Shown: positions 23,735 through 32,637, counted from the first letter of the stretch. The stretch is 64,000 nucleotides of DNA from Paracidovorax anthurii (GCF_003269065.1 NZ_QLTA01000015.1:35377-99376); one strand, 5' to 3'. Numbers and translations: made by a program. The notes: generated from the sequence alone by a model not told the origin.

Positions 23735-24778
23735 GTGGACATCACCCAACTGCTCGCTTTCAGCGTGAAGAACAAGGCCTCCGACCTGCACCTGTCCGCA
23801 GGGCTGCCGCCGATGATCCGGGTCCACGGGGACGTGCGGCGCATCAACGTCGATGCACTGGACCACAAGACCGTCCACGCCATGGTGTACGACATCATGA
23901 GCGACGCGCAGCGCAAGGTGTACGAAGAGTTCCTGGAGGTGGACTTCTCCTTCGAGATCGAGGGCCTCGCCCGCTTCCGCGTCAACGCCTTCAACCAGAA
24001 CCGCGGCGCGGCCGCCGTGTTCCGGACCATCCCGAGCAAGATCCTCACGCTGGAGCAGCTGAACGCGCCCAAGATCTTCGCCGACCTCGCGCTCAAGCCG
24101 CGCGGCCTCGTGCTGGTGACGGGCCCCACGGGCTCGGGCAAGTCCACCACGCTGGCCGCCATGGTCAACCACCTCAACGAAACCGAGTACGGCCACATCC
24201 TCACGGTGGAGGACCCGATCGAATTCGTGCACGAGTCCAAGAAGTGCCTGATCAACCAGCGCGAGGTGGGGCCGATGACGCTGTCGTTCGCGGCCGCGCT
24301 GAAATCCGCGCTGCGCGAAGATCCTGACGCCATCCTCGTGGGCGAAATGCGCGACCTCGAAACCATCCGCCTCGCCATGACCGCCGCCGAGACGGGCCAC
24401 CTCGTGTTCGGCACCCTGCACACCTCCAGCGCCGCCAAGACCATCGACCGGATCATCGACGTGTTCCCCGCCGAAGAGAAGGAAATGGTGCGCGCCATGC
24501 TCTCCGAATCGCTGCAGGCCGTGATCTCGCAGACGCTGTGCAAGACCAAGGACGGCCAGGGCCGGGTTGCCGCGCACGAGATCATGCTGGGCACCAGCGC
24601 CATCCGCAACCTGATCCGCGAGGCCAAGGTGGCGCAGATGTACTCCACCATCCAGACCAGCAGCAGCGTGGGCATGCAGACGCTGGACCAGAACCTCATC
24701 GACCTCGTCCGGCGCAACATCATCAGTCCCGCGGAAGCCCGCGGCAAGGCCAAGATCCCCGAGAACTTCCCGGGCTGA
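23735..24778 (+). CDS. pilT: Type IV pilus retraction ATPase PilT
   Basis: A 347-residue hexameric ATPase that drives pilus retraction and twitching from the cytoplasmic base. N-terminal PAS-like part (DITQLLAFSVKNKASDLHLS), Walker A GPTGSGKSTTLAAMVNHLNE, Asp box HILTVEDPIEFVHESKKCLI, Walker B DPDAILVGEMRDLETIRLAM and His box ETGHLVFGTLHTSSAAKTID. The PilT-specific AIRNLIREAKVAQMYSTIQT motif follows. The start is GTG, 6 nt after AAGGG, where family homology begins. It starts a three-gene cluster pilT, CNB-domain gene, pilU. Confidence 0.96.
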   Translation: MDITQLLAFSVKNKASDLHLSAGLPPMIRVHGDVRRINVDALDHKTVHAMVYDIMSDAQRKVYEEFLEVDFSFEIEGLARFRVNAFNQNRGAAAVFRTIPSKILTLEQLNAPKIFADLALKPRGLVLVTGPTGSGKSTTLAAMVNHLNETEYGHILTVEDPIEFVHESKKCLINQREVGPMTLSFAAALKSALREDPDAILVGEMRDLETIRLAMTAAETGHLVFGTLHTSSAAKTIDRIIDVFPAEEKEMVRAMLSESLQAVISQTLCKTKDGQGRVAAHEIMLGTSAIRNLIREAKVAQMYSTIQTSSSVGMQTLDQNLIDLVRRNIISPAEARGKAKIPENFPG

Positions 24779-24849
24779 CCGGCGGGCCGCCGGCCCTTCC
24801 TTTTTGACCCCCCGCGGCGGAATCACCGCCGCGCACCGGAGCACTTCCC

Positions 24850-25488
24850 ATGAAAGGCATCCTTCGCCTGCTCAAAGCCAAGACCCTCGGCAACAAGCCC
24901 AGCGGCGAAGGCGGCAGCGACTCGGTCTTCTTCACCACGGCGTTCGCCGGCCAGGGCGTGGACACCTCCATGCTGGTGCCCTGGGAGGCACGCGCCGGCG
25001 AGATCGGTGCCCAGCGCCTGGCCGAGAGCCGGGGCGGCAAGCTGCTGCAGGCACTCTGGTCCAAGGACCGCTACATGGCGCACCTGGACGCGAGCGCGGT
25101 CGAGCGCATGGAGCGCTTCTTCCAGTTCGCGGCGGTGCCCGCGAGCCGCGACGTGATCCGGCAGGACGAATACGGCAACTTCATGGTCGTGCTGCTCACC
25201 GGCACCATCGCCGTGGACCGCGTCCAGCCCTGGGGCGAGCACCTGCGCCTGGCCGAGACGCGCCCGGGCGACATCCTGGGCGAGATGTCGCTGCTCGACA
25301 GCGGCATCCGCTTCTCCGCCTGCACCACGCTCACCGACTGCGAGATCGCCGTGCTCAGCGCCGAGGCGCTGGACGACATGATGGCCAAGGACCCCCAGCT
25401 CGCCGCCAGCCTGGTGGCGTTGCTCGCGCGCAAACTGTCGCTGCGCCTGCGCGTCGTGAGCGCCCGCCTGAGTGACAATCAACGGTAG
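24850..25488 (+). CDS. Cyclic nucleotide-binding (CNB) domain protein in pilTU cluster
   Basis: A 212-residue cytosolic protein. Residues 1-75 are polar and of no known domain. Residues about 80-205 form a cNMP-binding beta-roll: VERMERFFQFAAVPASRDVI, FMVVLLTGTIAV, LRLAETRPGDILGEMSLLDS (the phosphate-binding cassette region, GEMSLLD), RFSACTTLTDCEIAVLSAEA. The normal Arg of the cassette (RxA/RSA) appears shifted to GIRFSA, so nucleotide binding is possible but not assured. No HTH output domain is present. It sits 71 bp after pilT and 33 bp before pilU, so it is probably co-transcribed and may tune pilus retraction to a nucleotide signal; that is inference. Confidence 0.85.
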   Translation: MKGILRLLKAKTLGNKPSGEGGSDSVFFTTAFAGQGVDTSMLVPWEARAGEIGAQRLAESRGGKLLQALWSKDRYMAHLDASAVERMERFFQFAAVPASRDVIRQDEYGNFMVVLLTGTIAVDRVQPWGEHLRLAETRPGDILGEMSLLDSGIRFSACTTLTDCEIAVLSAEALDDMMAKDPQLAASLVALLARKLSLRLRVVSARLSDNQR

Positions 25489-25521
25489 AACGGCCCCAGC
25501 GGACCGACCGGAGAAACACGC

Positions 25522-26658
25522 ATGGAACGCGATCAGGCCAGCAAATTCATCAACGACCTGCTCAAGCTCATGGTGAGCCGCGGCGGCAGCGACCTGTTCA
25601 TCACGGCGGAATTCCCGCCCGCCATCAAGGTGGATGGCAAGGTCACCAAGGTTTCTCCGCAGCCGCTCACCCCCGCCCACACGCTCACCCTGGCGCGGGC
25701 CATCATGAGCGACAAGCAGGTGGCGGATTTCGAGCGCACCAAGGAGTGCAATTTCGCCATCTCGCCGGCCGGCATCGGGCGCTTCCGCGTCAATGCCTTC
25801 ATCCAGCAGGGCCGCGTCGGCATGGTGCTGCGCACGATTCCGCTCACCCTGCCCACCATCGACGGCCTGGGCGTGCCGCAGGTGCTCAAGGAAATCACGA
25901 TGGCCAAGCGCGGGCTGTGCATCCTGGTGGGCGCGACCGGCTCGGGCAAGTCCACCACGCTCGCGGCCATGGTGGACTGGCGCAACGAGAACTCCTTCGG
26001 CCACATCATCACCGTGGAAGACCCGATCGAATTCGTGCACCCGCACAAGAACTGCGTGATCACGCAGCGCGAGGTGGGCCTCGATACCGACAGCTGGGAA
26101 GCCGCCCTCAAGAACACGCTGCGGCAGGCCCCCGACGTGATCCTGATGGGCGAAATCCGCGACCGCGAGACCATGGAGCACGCGGTAGCCTTCTCCGAGA
26201 CCGGCCACCTGTGCCTGGCCACGCTGCACGCCAACAGCGCCAACCAGGCGCTGGACCGGATCATCAACTTCTTCCCCGAAGAGCGCCGCGCGCAGCTGCT
26301 CATGGACCTGTCGCTGAACCTGCGCGCCATGGTGTCGCAGCGCCTCATCCCCAAGCAGGACGGCAAGGGCCGCGCCGCGGCGGTGGAGGTCATGCTCAAC
26401 ACGCCGCTCATCGCCGACCTGATCTTCAAGGGCGAGGTCGCCGAGATCAAGGAGATCATGAAGAAGAGCCGCAACCTGGGCATGCAGACCTTCGACCAGT
26501 CGCTCTTCGACCTGTTCGAGGCCAACGTCATCAGCTACGAAGACGCCCTGCGCAACGCCGACTCGCTCAACGACCTGCGCCTGCAGATCAAGCTCGGCAG
26601 CCAGCGCGCCAAGACCACCGACCTGGCGTCAGGCACCGAGCACTTCGCGATCGTCTGA
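25522..26658 (+). CDS. pilU: Type IV pilus retraction ATPase accessory protein PilU
   Basis: A 378-residue PilT paralogue. Walker A LVGATGSGKSTTLAAMVDWR, Asp box HIITVEDPIEFVHPHKNCVI, Walker B DVILMGEIRDRETMEHAVAF and His box ETGHLCLATLHANSANQALD. The C-terminal extension beyond the PilT core (LRLQIKLGSQRAKTTDLASG) and the N-terminus (FINDLLKLMVSRGGSDLFIT) are typical of PilU. PilU needs PilT for retraction and adds force. A good intrinsic terminator follows 20 bp after the stop codon, closing the operon. Confidence 0.95.
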   Translation: MERDQASKFINDLLKLMVSRGGSDLFITAEFPPAIKVDGKVTKVSPQPLTPAHTLTLARAIMSDKQVADFERTKECNFAISPAGIGRFRVNAFIQQGRVGMVLRTIPLTLPTIDGLGVPQVLKEITMAKRGLCILVGATGSGKSTTLAAMVDWRNENSFGHIITVEDPIEFVHPHKNCVITQREVGLDTDSWEAALKNTLRQAPDVILMGEIRDRETMEHAVAFSETGHLCLATLHANSANQALDRIINFFPEERRAQLLMDLSLNLRAMVSQRLIPKQDGKGRAAAVEVMLNTPLIADLIFKGEVAEIKEIMKKSRNLGMQTFDQSLFDLFEANVISYEDALRNADSLNDLRLQIKLGSQRAKTTDLASGTEHFAIV

Positions 26659-26678
26659 CCCCCCCCCTCACCCATCCG

Positions 26679-26705
26679 CCCGCCCTTGCCCGGCGGGTTT
26701 TTCTT
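26679..26705 (+). terminator. Intrinsic terminator after pilU
   Basis: Stem CCCGCC / GGCGGG with a 7-base loop, followed by TTTTTCTTTT. Confidence 0.8.
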
Positions 26706-26736
26706 TTGTCACGATCCACGCCACAGGAGACTCCCC

Positions 26737-27672
26737 ATGCCATCCAGCACGAATCCGCGCAGCTACGACGCCACCCCTGCGCGCAAGGTCGCCTTCCTGG
26801 GCCTGGGCGTCATGGGCTATCCCATGGCGGGGCACCTGGCGCTCGCCGGCCACCAGGTCACCGTCTACAACCGGACCGCTACCAAATCAATAGCATGGTG
26901 TGCAGAATTCTCGGCGACATCGGGCGCAAAACATGCCCCAACGCCCCGCGAGGCGGCCCAGGGCGCCGACATCGTCTTTTGCTGCGTGGGCAACGATGAC
27001 GACCTGCGCTCCGTCGTGCTGGGCGCCGACGGCGCCTTCGCCGGCATGCAGCCCGGCGCCCTCTTCGTGGACCACACCACCGCCTCGGCCGAGGTGGCCC
27101 GCGAGCTGGATGCCGCCGCCCGCACCCTGGGGCTGCGCTTCATCGACGCCCCCGTCTCGGGCGGCCAGGCCGGCGCGCAGAACGGCCAGCTCACCGTCAT
27201 GTGCGGCGGCGACGCGGACGCCTTCGAGGCCGTGCGCCCCACGGCCCTGGCCTTCTCGCGCGCCTTCACCCGCATCGGCGACAGCGGCGCCGGCCAGCTC
27301 GCCAAGATGGTCAACCAGATCTGCATCGCTGGCCTCGTGCAGGGGCTGTCGGAAGCCATCGCCTTCGGCCAGCACGCGGGCCTGGACATGGCGCTGGTAC
27401 TCGACGTGATCGGCAAGGGCGCCGCGCAGAGCTGGCAGATGGACAACCGCGGCAAGACCATGGTCGAGGGCCGCTTCGACTTCGGCTTCGCCGTGGACTG
27501 GATGCGCAAGGACCTCGGGCTGGTGCTGGACGAGGCCCACCGCAACGGCGCGCGCCTGCCGGCGACGGCCCTGGTGGACCAGTTCTACGCCGACGTGCAA
27601 CAGGCCGGCGGCGGCCGCTGGGACACCTCCAGCCTCATCACGCGCCTGGGCCGCAAAAAGCCCGGCGCCTGA
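26737..27672 (+). CDS. NAD(P)-dependent beta-hydroxyacid dehydrogenase (HIBADH/GlxR family)
   Basis: A 311-residue oxidoreductase. Rossmann start VAFLGLGVMGYPMAGHLALA, then VTVYNRT. The substrate-binding signature is FIDAPVSGGQAGAQNGQLTV, and GAGQLAKMVNQICIAGLVQG carries the catalytic Lys with N/Q context. The C-terminal helix ends SLITRLGRKKPGA. Substrates in the family are 3-hydroxyisobutyrate, tartronate semialdehyde or related 2/3-hydroxyacids; it is not decidable here. AGGAGA lies before the ATG. Residues 48-61 are encoded by a copy of the dispersed palindromic element (separate entry), between the NAD phosphate loop (NRT) and TPREAAQGAD. The frame remains open and the fold motifs are intact, so the protein is probably functional. 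Confidence 0.88.
   Translation: MPSSTNPRSYDATPARKVAFLGLGVMGYPMAGHLALAGHQVTVYNRTATKSIAWCAEFSATSGAKHAPTPREAAQGADIVFCCVGNDDDLRSVVLGADGAFAGMQPGALFVDHTTASAEVARELDAAARTLGLRFIDAPVSGGQAGAQNGQLTVMCGGDADAFEAVRPTALAFSRAFTRIGDSGAGQLAKMVNQICIAGLVQGLSEAIAFGQHAGLDMALVLDVIGKGAAQSWQMDNRGKTMVEGRFDFGFAVDWMRKDLGLVLDEAHRNGARLPATALVDQFYADVQQAGGGRWDTSSLITRLGRKKPGA
26878..26920 (-). repeat. Dispersed palindromic element inside a coding sequence, copy 3
   Basis: GCTA...ATAGCA...GGCGACAT, with GCTA at offset 1, ATAGCA at offset 13 and GGCGACAT at offset 36, ending at 43. The same offsets hold in the intergenic copy at 22876-22918. The stretch is locally AT-rich against a GC-rich gene. It is read in frame as ATKSIAWCAEFSAT. 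Confidence 0.6.
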
Positions 27673-27748
27673 CGGCAAAAACCCCGTGCCCGCGGGGCGC
27701 CATGCGCGCCTGCGAAATGCACGGGGCCCGGAAGGCGGCAGGCCGCGG

Positions 27749-28420
27749 TCAGCGCGACTGCGTCGCCGCCGGATCGGTCGTCACCGGCGCGGGGCGCTGC
27801 GGCTGCTGCGCGAAGCCGCGCTCCAGCTCTTCCTGCGTGATGATCTCGAACACGCGCACCACCTTGCGCACGTCGTTCACGCCGCGCGTGATCTCGGTCG
27901 CGCGATCGGCTTCGCGCTGCGTGACGCGGCCCATGAGGTAGACCGTGTTGCGCTCGGTGACCACCTTGAACGCGGACGCGAACAGGTCCTTGGCATCCAC
28001 GAGGCTCGCGCGCACCTTGCCGGTGATCAGCGTGTCGTTGGAGCGCTGCGTGAACGTGGTCGCGGGCATCACGGCCAGATCGTTCACCACCGAACGCACG
28101 TTCTCGACGGCCAGCACCGTCTGCTCCGCGCGCTCCCGATCCTGCTGCGAGGGCACCTCGCCGGTCAGCAGGACCTGGCGGTTGTAGCTCGTCACGTTCA
28201 CGTGCACGCGCTCGCCGAAGGCATCGCGCAGCCGGTTGCCGGCGCGCATCTCGATGCCCTCGTCCTCCACCTGCGTGCCGGCGGTACGCCGGTCGGCGGC
28301 CATCAGGGTGCCCATCGCGGCGCCTCCGATCACCAGGGGCGCGCACGCCGAAAGCGCCGTCCCGAGGGCCACGGCGGCCAGCACGGCGCTGGCGGTACGG
28401 GTCATCGTCTGCAAGGTCAT
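27749..28420 (-). CDS. dolP: BON-domain outer-membrane lipoprotein (DolP/YraP type)
   Basis: A 223-residue lipoprotein with a lipobox at LGTALSAC (Cys about residue 26). Two BON domains follow: GNRLRDAFGERVHVNVTSYN with VLLTGEVPSQQDRERAEQTV, and DTLITGKVRASLVDAKDLFA with VYLMGRVTQREADRATEITR. This two-BON layout is that of E. coli DolP, which supports outer membrane integrity and BAM activity. It overlaps diaA by 4 nt and forms a conserved block with diaA and yraN, as in enterobacteria. The C-terminal tail (RPAPVTTDPAATQSR) is low complexity. Confidence 0.88.
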   Translation of the reverse strand: MTLQTMTRTASAVLAAVALGTALSACAPLVIGGAAMGTLMAADRRTAGTQVEDEGIEMRAGNRLRDAFGERVHVNVTSYNRQVLLTGEVPSQQDRERAEQTVLAVENVRSVVNDLAVMPATTFTQRSNDTLITGKVRASLVDAKDLFASAFKVVTERNTVYLMGRVTQREADRATEITRGVNDVRKVVRVFEIITQEELERGFAQQPQRPAPVTTDPAATQSR

Positions 28421-29019
28421 AGCGGTATCTCCTGTTCACCAAATAACTGGGCATCCACGCCATCGCACAGGCAGTGCAGCACGAGCGCGTGGACCTCGCG
28501 CACGCGGGCGGCGCGGTCGTGGGGGACGCTGATCAGCACGTCGGTCTCGCGCAGCAGGCCTGCCAGCGCGCCGCCGGAGCGCCCCGTGAGGGCGACCACG
28601 GTCATGTCGCGCTCGTGGGCGGCCTCGGCGGCCTCCACCAGCGCGGCATCCGAGCCGGCGCCGCCATCGGACACCGCCAGCAGGACATCGCCCGCCTGCC
28701 CCAGCGCCCGGACCTGGCGCGCCAGCACCTGCGCGTCGCCACCCGGCGCGCCCGGCGTGGCCCAGAGGGCGTCCGGCTCCAGCGCGACGGCCGCCAGCTC
28801 GGGCCGCTCGCGCTCGAAGCCGGCCACGCAGAGCGCGGCGAACTGGCGGGCCTGCGCAGACGACGTGCCGCTGCCGCAGGCCAGCACCTTGGCGCCGCTC
28901 GTGACGCAGGCCAGGATGGCCTGCACGGCCGATCCGATCGGCTGGCTGAGAAGTTGCGCAGCCTGGTACTTGAGATCCGCGCTGTCGATGAAATGCTGTT
29001 GAATGCGTTGCTCGAGCAT
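28417..29019 (-). CDS. diaA: DnaA initiator-associating protein DiaA (SIS domain)
   Basis: A 200-residue SIS-domain protein. Features: MLEQRIQQHFIDSADLKYQA at the start, KVLACGSGTSSAQARQFAAL (sugar-phosphate-type loop), GDVLLAVSDGGAGSDAALVE and MTVVALTGRSGGALAGLLRE. It resembles GmhA, but genomic context next to yraN and dolP favours DiaA, the regulator of DnaA-dependent replication initiation. The lack of adjacent LPS-heptose genes supports that. It precedes and overlaps dolP by 4 nt. A phosphoheptose isomerase role cannot be excluded. Confidence 0.85.
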   Translation of the reverse strand: MLEQRIQQHFIDSADLKYQAAQLLSQPIGSAVQAILACVTSGAKVLACGSGTSSAQARQFAALCVAGFERERPELAAVALEPDALWATPGAPGGDAQVLARQVRALGQAGDVLLAVSDGGAGSDAALVEAAEAAHERDMTVVALTGRSGGALAGLLRETDVLISVPHDRAARVREVHALVLHCLCDGVDAQLFGEQEIPL

Positions 29020-29126
29020 GGAGCGCGATGATAACTGCCGGGTGTTATCGCTTTTGTAGCAAAGGGTTGATGCGGGACGCCGGCCATCGCCCCATGGCGC
29101 TGTCAGCCTGCATGCCGCCGCCGCCG

Positions 29127-29513
29127 CTATCCCGCATCGAACGCCGCGCGCAGCCACTGCACCTGCGTGCCCTCCACCAGCACCGCGTCGAAGCGGCACG
29201 GAGGCGGCGACGGCAGGCGCATGAGATAGTGCCGCGCGGCGAACACGATGCGCCGCTGCTTCGCCACGCCGATGCTGGCCGCCGCGCCGCCGAACGCGCC
29301 GCCCGCGCGGCTGCGCACCTCGACGAAGACCAGCGTGCCGTCCCGCTCGCGCAGGATCAGGTCGATCTCCCCGCCGCCCCGCCCGGGCGTCCGATAATTG
29401 CGCGCCACGGGCCGCAGCCCCGCCGCCTGCAGATGGGCCAGCGCCCGGTCCTCGGCCGCCTGCCCCGCCGCCCGCGTCGTGGTGCCGCCCGGTTTTTTCC
29501 CAAGGAATCCCAT
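29127..29513 (-). CDS. yraN: YraN/UPF0102 family endonuclease-like protein
   Basis: A 128-residue protein of the restriction-endonuclease-like fold. Core blocks: TRAAGQAAEDRALAHLQAAG, GEIDLILRERDGTLVFVEVR with the D-(E)xK-like D...EVR site, then RIVFAARHYL. Family function is unknown, with proposed roles in nucleic acid processing. The ATG overlaps by one base with the divergent TTG start of rsmI, so the two genes share a compact bidirectional start region. diaA lies downstream, 107 bp away. Confidence 0.9.
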   Translation of the reverse strand: MGFLGKKPGGTTTRAAGQAAEDRALAHLQAAGLRPVARNYRTPGRGGGEIDLILRERDGTLVFVEVRSRAGGAFGGAAASIGVAKQRRIVFAARHYLMRLPSPPPCRFDAVLVEGTQVQWLRAAFDAG

Positions 29514-30466
29514 TGAGCGCCTCTTTCGCTTCTGCCTTGCACGCCGCGCGCGACGCGGCCTCCGCGCAGCATTATCCGCAGGGCGCACTCTACGTCGTGG
29601 CGACGCCGATCGGCAATCTGGCCGACATCGCGCTGCGCGCCCTGCACGTGCTGCAACTGGTGGATGCCATCGCCTGCGAGGACACCCGGCACACCCAGGC
29701 CCTGCTGCGGGCCTACGGGATCGACAAGGCCCCGGCACAACTGCTGGCGGTGCACCAGCACAACGAAGCGGAAGCCGCGCAGGCCGTGGTGGCGCGCCTG
29801 CAGCGCGGCGAGCGCGTGGCCTATGTGAGCGATGCCGGCACGCCGGGCGTGAGCGATCCCGGGGCCCGGCTCGTCGCGGCGGCGCAAGCGGCCGGCCTGC
29901 GCTGCCTGCCCCTGCCGGGCGCCAGCAGCGTGACCGCTGCGCTCAGCGTGGCCGGTGCCGTCACCGCAGGGACCGCCGCGAACGCCGCGCTGTCCGGTGG
30001 ATTCCTCTTCGCGGGCTTCCTGCCCACGCGCGGCGCCGAGCGTGCGGCGGCCGTGCAGGCCCTGGCCGCCGAACCACGCTGTACCGTGCTGCTGGAAGCC
30101 CCTCACCGCATCGGCGAACTCGCCGCGGCGCTGGCACCGCTGGGCGAGCGCTCCGTCACGCTCGCACGCGAGATCACCAAGCAGTTCGAGGAAATCGCCA
30201 CCCAGCCGGCCCACGCGCTGGCCCCGTGGCTCGCGGCCGGCGGGCCATCCCGGTCCCGCGGTGAATTCGTCATCGTGGTCCACCCGGCCCCGCCACCTCC
30301 CGCGGACGATGCGGCACCGGAAGCCAGCCTCCGCGTGCTGCGCCTGCTGCTCGCCGAACTGCCGCTGAAAACCGCCGTGCGCCTGGCCGCCGACATCACC
30401 GGCGCCCCCCGCAATGCCCTGTACGACGCAGCCCTGGCACTGAAGCAGGAAGGCGCGGCGGACTGA
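29513..30466 (+). CDS. rsmI: 16S rRNA (cytidine-1402-2'-O)-methyltransferase RsmI
   Basis: A 317-residue tetrapyrrole-methylase-fold enzyme using SAM to methylate C1402 of 16S rRNA at the ribosome decoding site. Family blocks: LYVVATPIGNLADIALRALH, DAIACEDTRHTQALLRAYGI, RVAYVSDAGTPGVSDPGARL and LPGASSVTAALSVAG, then FLPTRGAERAAAVQALA. The start is TTG, with AAGGAA 8 nt upstream; the leader before LYVV is 25 residues. It is about 30 residues longer than E. coli RsmI, mainly from a Pro/Ala-rich C-terminal segment. An acyl-type YraN partner is divergently encoded. Confidence 0.92.
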   Translation: MSASFASALHAARDAASAQHYPQGALYVVATPIGNLADIALRALHVLQLVDAIACEDTRHTQALLRAYGIDKAPAQLLAVHQHNEAEAAQAVVARLQRGERVAYVSDAGTPGVSDPGARLVAAAQAAGLRCLPLPGASSVTAALSVAGAVTAGTAANAALSGGFLFAGFLPTRGAERAAAVQALAAEPRCTVLLEAPHRIGELAAALAPLGERSVTLAREITKQFEEIATQPAHALAPWLAAGGPSRSRGEFVIVVHPAPPPPADDAAPEASLRVLRLLLAELPLKTAVRLAADITGAPRNALYDAALALKQEGAAD

Positions 30467-30679
30467 AGCGCGCCTGTTCCCCTTCTCCCGCTACGCAGGA
30501 AAGGGGAGCGGCACCCATATGGTGTCCGCAGGCCCCGGCGCAAGGGCCACGGCGCAGGGCCTCTGTGGGACCCGCTGCCGCAGGAGCAAGACATGCGTCC
30601 ATCGTCCGCGCGGCGAGGGGGGCAGAATGCGCCGCGCTCCTTCACCAAAGAGCACGCCCCCCGCCCCAGGGTGCCGGTG

Positions 30680-31927
30680 CTATCGAACCGTATAGGCCAG
30701 CCCCGCGGCCACCCCGCCGAACAGATCGCCCTCCACCTGCGGCACACCCGGGAACGCCGTGGCCAGCGCATCGCGCAGGGGGCGCAATGCGGAAGAGCCC
30801 CCCGTCAGGTATATGGCATCCACGCCCCCCGAAGCCCCCAATCCCGCGTCGCGAAGGCACTCACGGGCGCAGTCGACGATCTTTTGCAGCGGCGCCTGCA
30901 ATTGCTCGGCCAGTGCTTGCGGAGTGACATGCGCCTGCAGATCCCGCTCCAGCCACTCCAGCATGATCGGAGCCTCGGCGCCACCGCTGGACGCCTGGAT
31001 CTTCGCCTGCTCGACATGCTCGGCCAGGCGGTGGCCCCAGCGTTCCGTCAAGACCTCCATCAACCGATCGTGCAAGTGCGGCTCCAGGTAATCCGGCCGC
31101 AGCGACCGGGCTTCCGCCAGCGCACGCGGCGCATACAGCCACTGGATGAGGTGCCAGGTGGAGAGATCGAAAAACACCCGGCTCGGCACCTCGCGGCCCG
31201 AGGGGCCCCGGTGCCCCAGCCCCAGCAGCGGCATGACCTGCGCCCGACTCAACCGCTGGTCGAAATCCGTTCCGCCCAGGTGCACGCCGGCCGTGGCGAG
31301 GATGTCATCGCTGCGATCGGCACGCAGTGCTCGCTCGGGCCCCAGGCGGACGACCGTGAAATCCGAGGTTCCCCCGCCGATGTCCACCACCAGCACGCGC
31401 GTTTCCCGGTCCACACGCTGCTCGTAATCCAGCGCCGCAGCGATCGGCTCCAGCTGGAAGGAGACGTCCTGGAAACCCGCCTCGCGGGCCGCCTGCCTCA
31501 GCGCATTCTCGGCCAGCGTGTCCCGTTCGCTGTCTCCATCCACGAAATGCACCGGCCGCCCCAGGACCACGTGGGAAGGCACCTCCCCCGCCACATCGCG
31601 GACCCGCTCGGAGAGCAGGCGCAGAAACATCGCGATGATGTCCTGGTAGCTCACGAGCGCCCCGTGCACGGCGGTCTTGTCCTGCAGCAAAGCGCTGCCC
31701 AACAGGCTCTTGAGCGAACGCATCAGCCGCCCCTCCGTCCCCGCGAGGTACTGCGCAATCGCATCGCGGCCGGCATGGGTACGGGACTCCTCCGTGTTGA
31801 AGAACAGCGCCGTGGGCAACGTATGGAAACGGCCTTCCACCGGCACCATCTGCGCGCGTTCCCCATTCCTGCGCAGCGCCATCGCGGAGTTGGAGGTTCC
31901 GAAATCAATGCCGAGTGTGAGACTCAT
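30680..31927 (-). CDS. yegD: Hsp70-like ATPase YegD
   Basis: A 415-residue actin/Hsp70-fold ATPase lacking the substrate-binding domain of DnaK. Phosphate 1 motif LGIDFGTSNSAMAL, phosphate 2 VLVVDIGGGTSDFTVVRLGP, adenosine motif AIYLTGGSSALRPLRDALAT. The GRPVHFVDGDSERDTLAENA and QLEPIAAALDYEQRV blocks are YegD-type. Function is unclear in E. coli; a chaperone role is suspected. Downstream of it on the same strand nothing is coupled; the 213 bp between it and rsmI (30467-30679) hold no gene that I can support. Confidence 0.9.
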   Translation of the reverse strand: MSLTLGIDFGTSNSAMALRRNGERAQMVPVEGRFHTLPTALFFNTEESRTHAGRDAIAQYLAGTEGRLMRSLKSLLGSALLQDKTAVHGALVSYQDIIAMFLRLLSERVRDVAGEVPSHVVLGRPVHFVDGDSERDTLAENALRQAAREAGFQDVSFQLEPIAAALDYEQRVDRETRVLVVDIGGGTSDFTVVRLGPERALRADRSDDILATAGVHLGGTDFDQRLSRAQVMPLLGLGHRGPSGREVPSRVFFDLSTWHLIQWLYAPRALAEARSLRPDYLEPHLHDRLMEVLTERWGHRLAEHVEQAKIQASSGGAEAPIMLEWLERDLQAHVTPQALAEQLQAPLQKIVDCARECLRDAGLGASGGVDAIYLTGGSSALRPLRDALATAFPGVPQVEGDLFGGVAAGLAYTVR

Positions 31928-31984
31928 ATGCGAATGGAGTGGGCAACCGCTGTGCCGTGGGGGCAGAACGAAAGAGAAGGCACA

Positions 31985-32014
31985 AAAACAAAAACGCCCA
32001 CTGTTGAGTGGGCG
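31985..32014 (-). terminator. Intrinsic terminator downstream of tRNA-fMet
   Basis: On the minus strand: CGCCCACT-CAAC-AGTGGGCG followed by TTTTTGTTTTT. Perfect 8-bp stem with a tetraloop, about 30 bp after the tRNA 3' end. Confidence 0.88.
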
Positions 32015-32041
32015 TTTCTGACAGTGCTAGGCACCGTTATT

Positions 32042-32118
<77 letters not shown>

Positions 32119-32137
32119 GTAAGAAATAAATTATAGC

Positions 32138-32542
32138 TTACTTTGCGGCTTCTGCGGAAGAATCTGCAATTTCTTCAGCCACTTCCGCATGTTCCACGAA
32201 CTCCACGAAAGCCATCGGGGCATTGTCGCCCACGCGGAAGCCCATCTTCAGGATACGGGTGTAGCCGCCGGGACGGGCCTTGAACAGAGGACCCAGCACG
32301 TTGAAGAGCTTGGTCACGCTGTCGCGGTCGCGCAGGCGGTTGAATGCCAGACGGCGGTTCGCCACCGTATCTTCCTTGGCCAGGGTGATCATCGGCTCGA
32401 TCACGCGGCGCAGTTCCTTGGCCTTGGGCACAGTGGTCTTGATGGCCTCGTGCTGGATCAGCGAGTTCATCATGTTCTGCAGCATCGCAAGGCGGTGCGA
32501 GCTGGTGCGGTTGAGTTTGCGAAGGCCGTGACGGTGGCGCAT
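32138..32542 (-). CDS. rplQ: 50S ribosomal protein L17
   Basis: A 134-residue L17: [20 protein letters not shown], then [20 protein letters not shown] and [14 protein letters not shown] core ending [20 protein letters not shown]. It lines the exit tunnel region of the large subunit. Last gene of the alpha operon after rpoA, with the initiator tRNA right behind. Confidence 0.97.
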   Translation of the reverse strand: MRHRHGLRKLNRTSSHRLAMLQNMMNSLIQHEAIKTTVPKAKELRRVIEPMITLAKEDTVANRRLAFNRLRDRDSVTKLFNVLGPLFKARPGGYTRILKMGFRVGDNAPMAFVEFVEHAEVAEEIADSSAEAAK

Positions 32543-32637
32543 GGTGCTTTCCTTATGGTGAATTAAATCAGGCAGCCGGATCAGGTACTGCCCGAGGCAC
32601 TGGCCCATGGAAGGGCCGAATGGGTTGCTCTGCCGAA

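Noticed and set aside
30467..30679. RNase P RNA or another ncRNA next to rsmI
   Set aside because: RNase P RNA can lie beside rsmI in beta-proteobacteria, but the conserved GAGGAAAGTCCGG core is absent and no stable structure was recognised.
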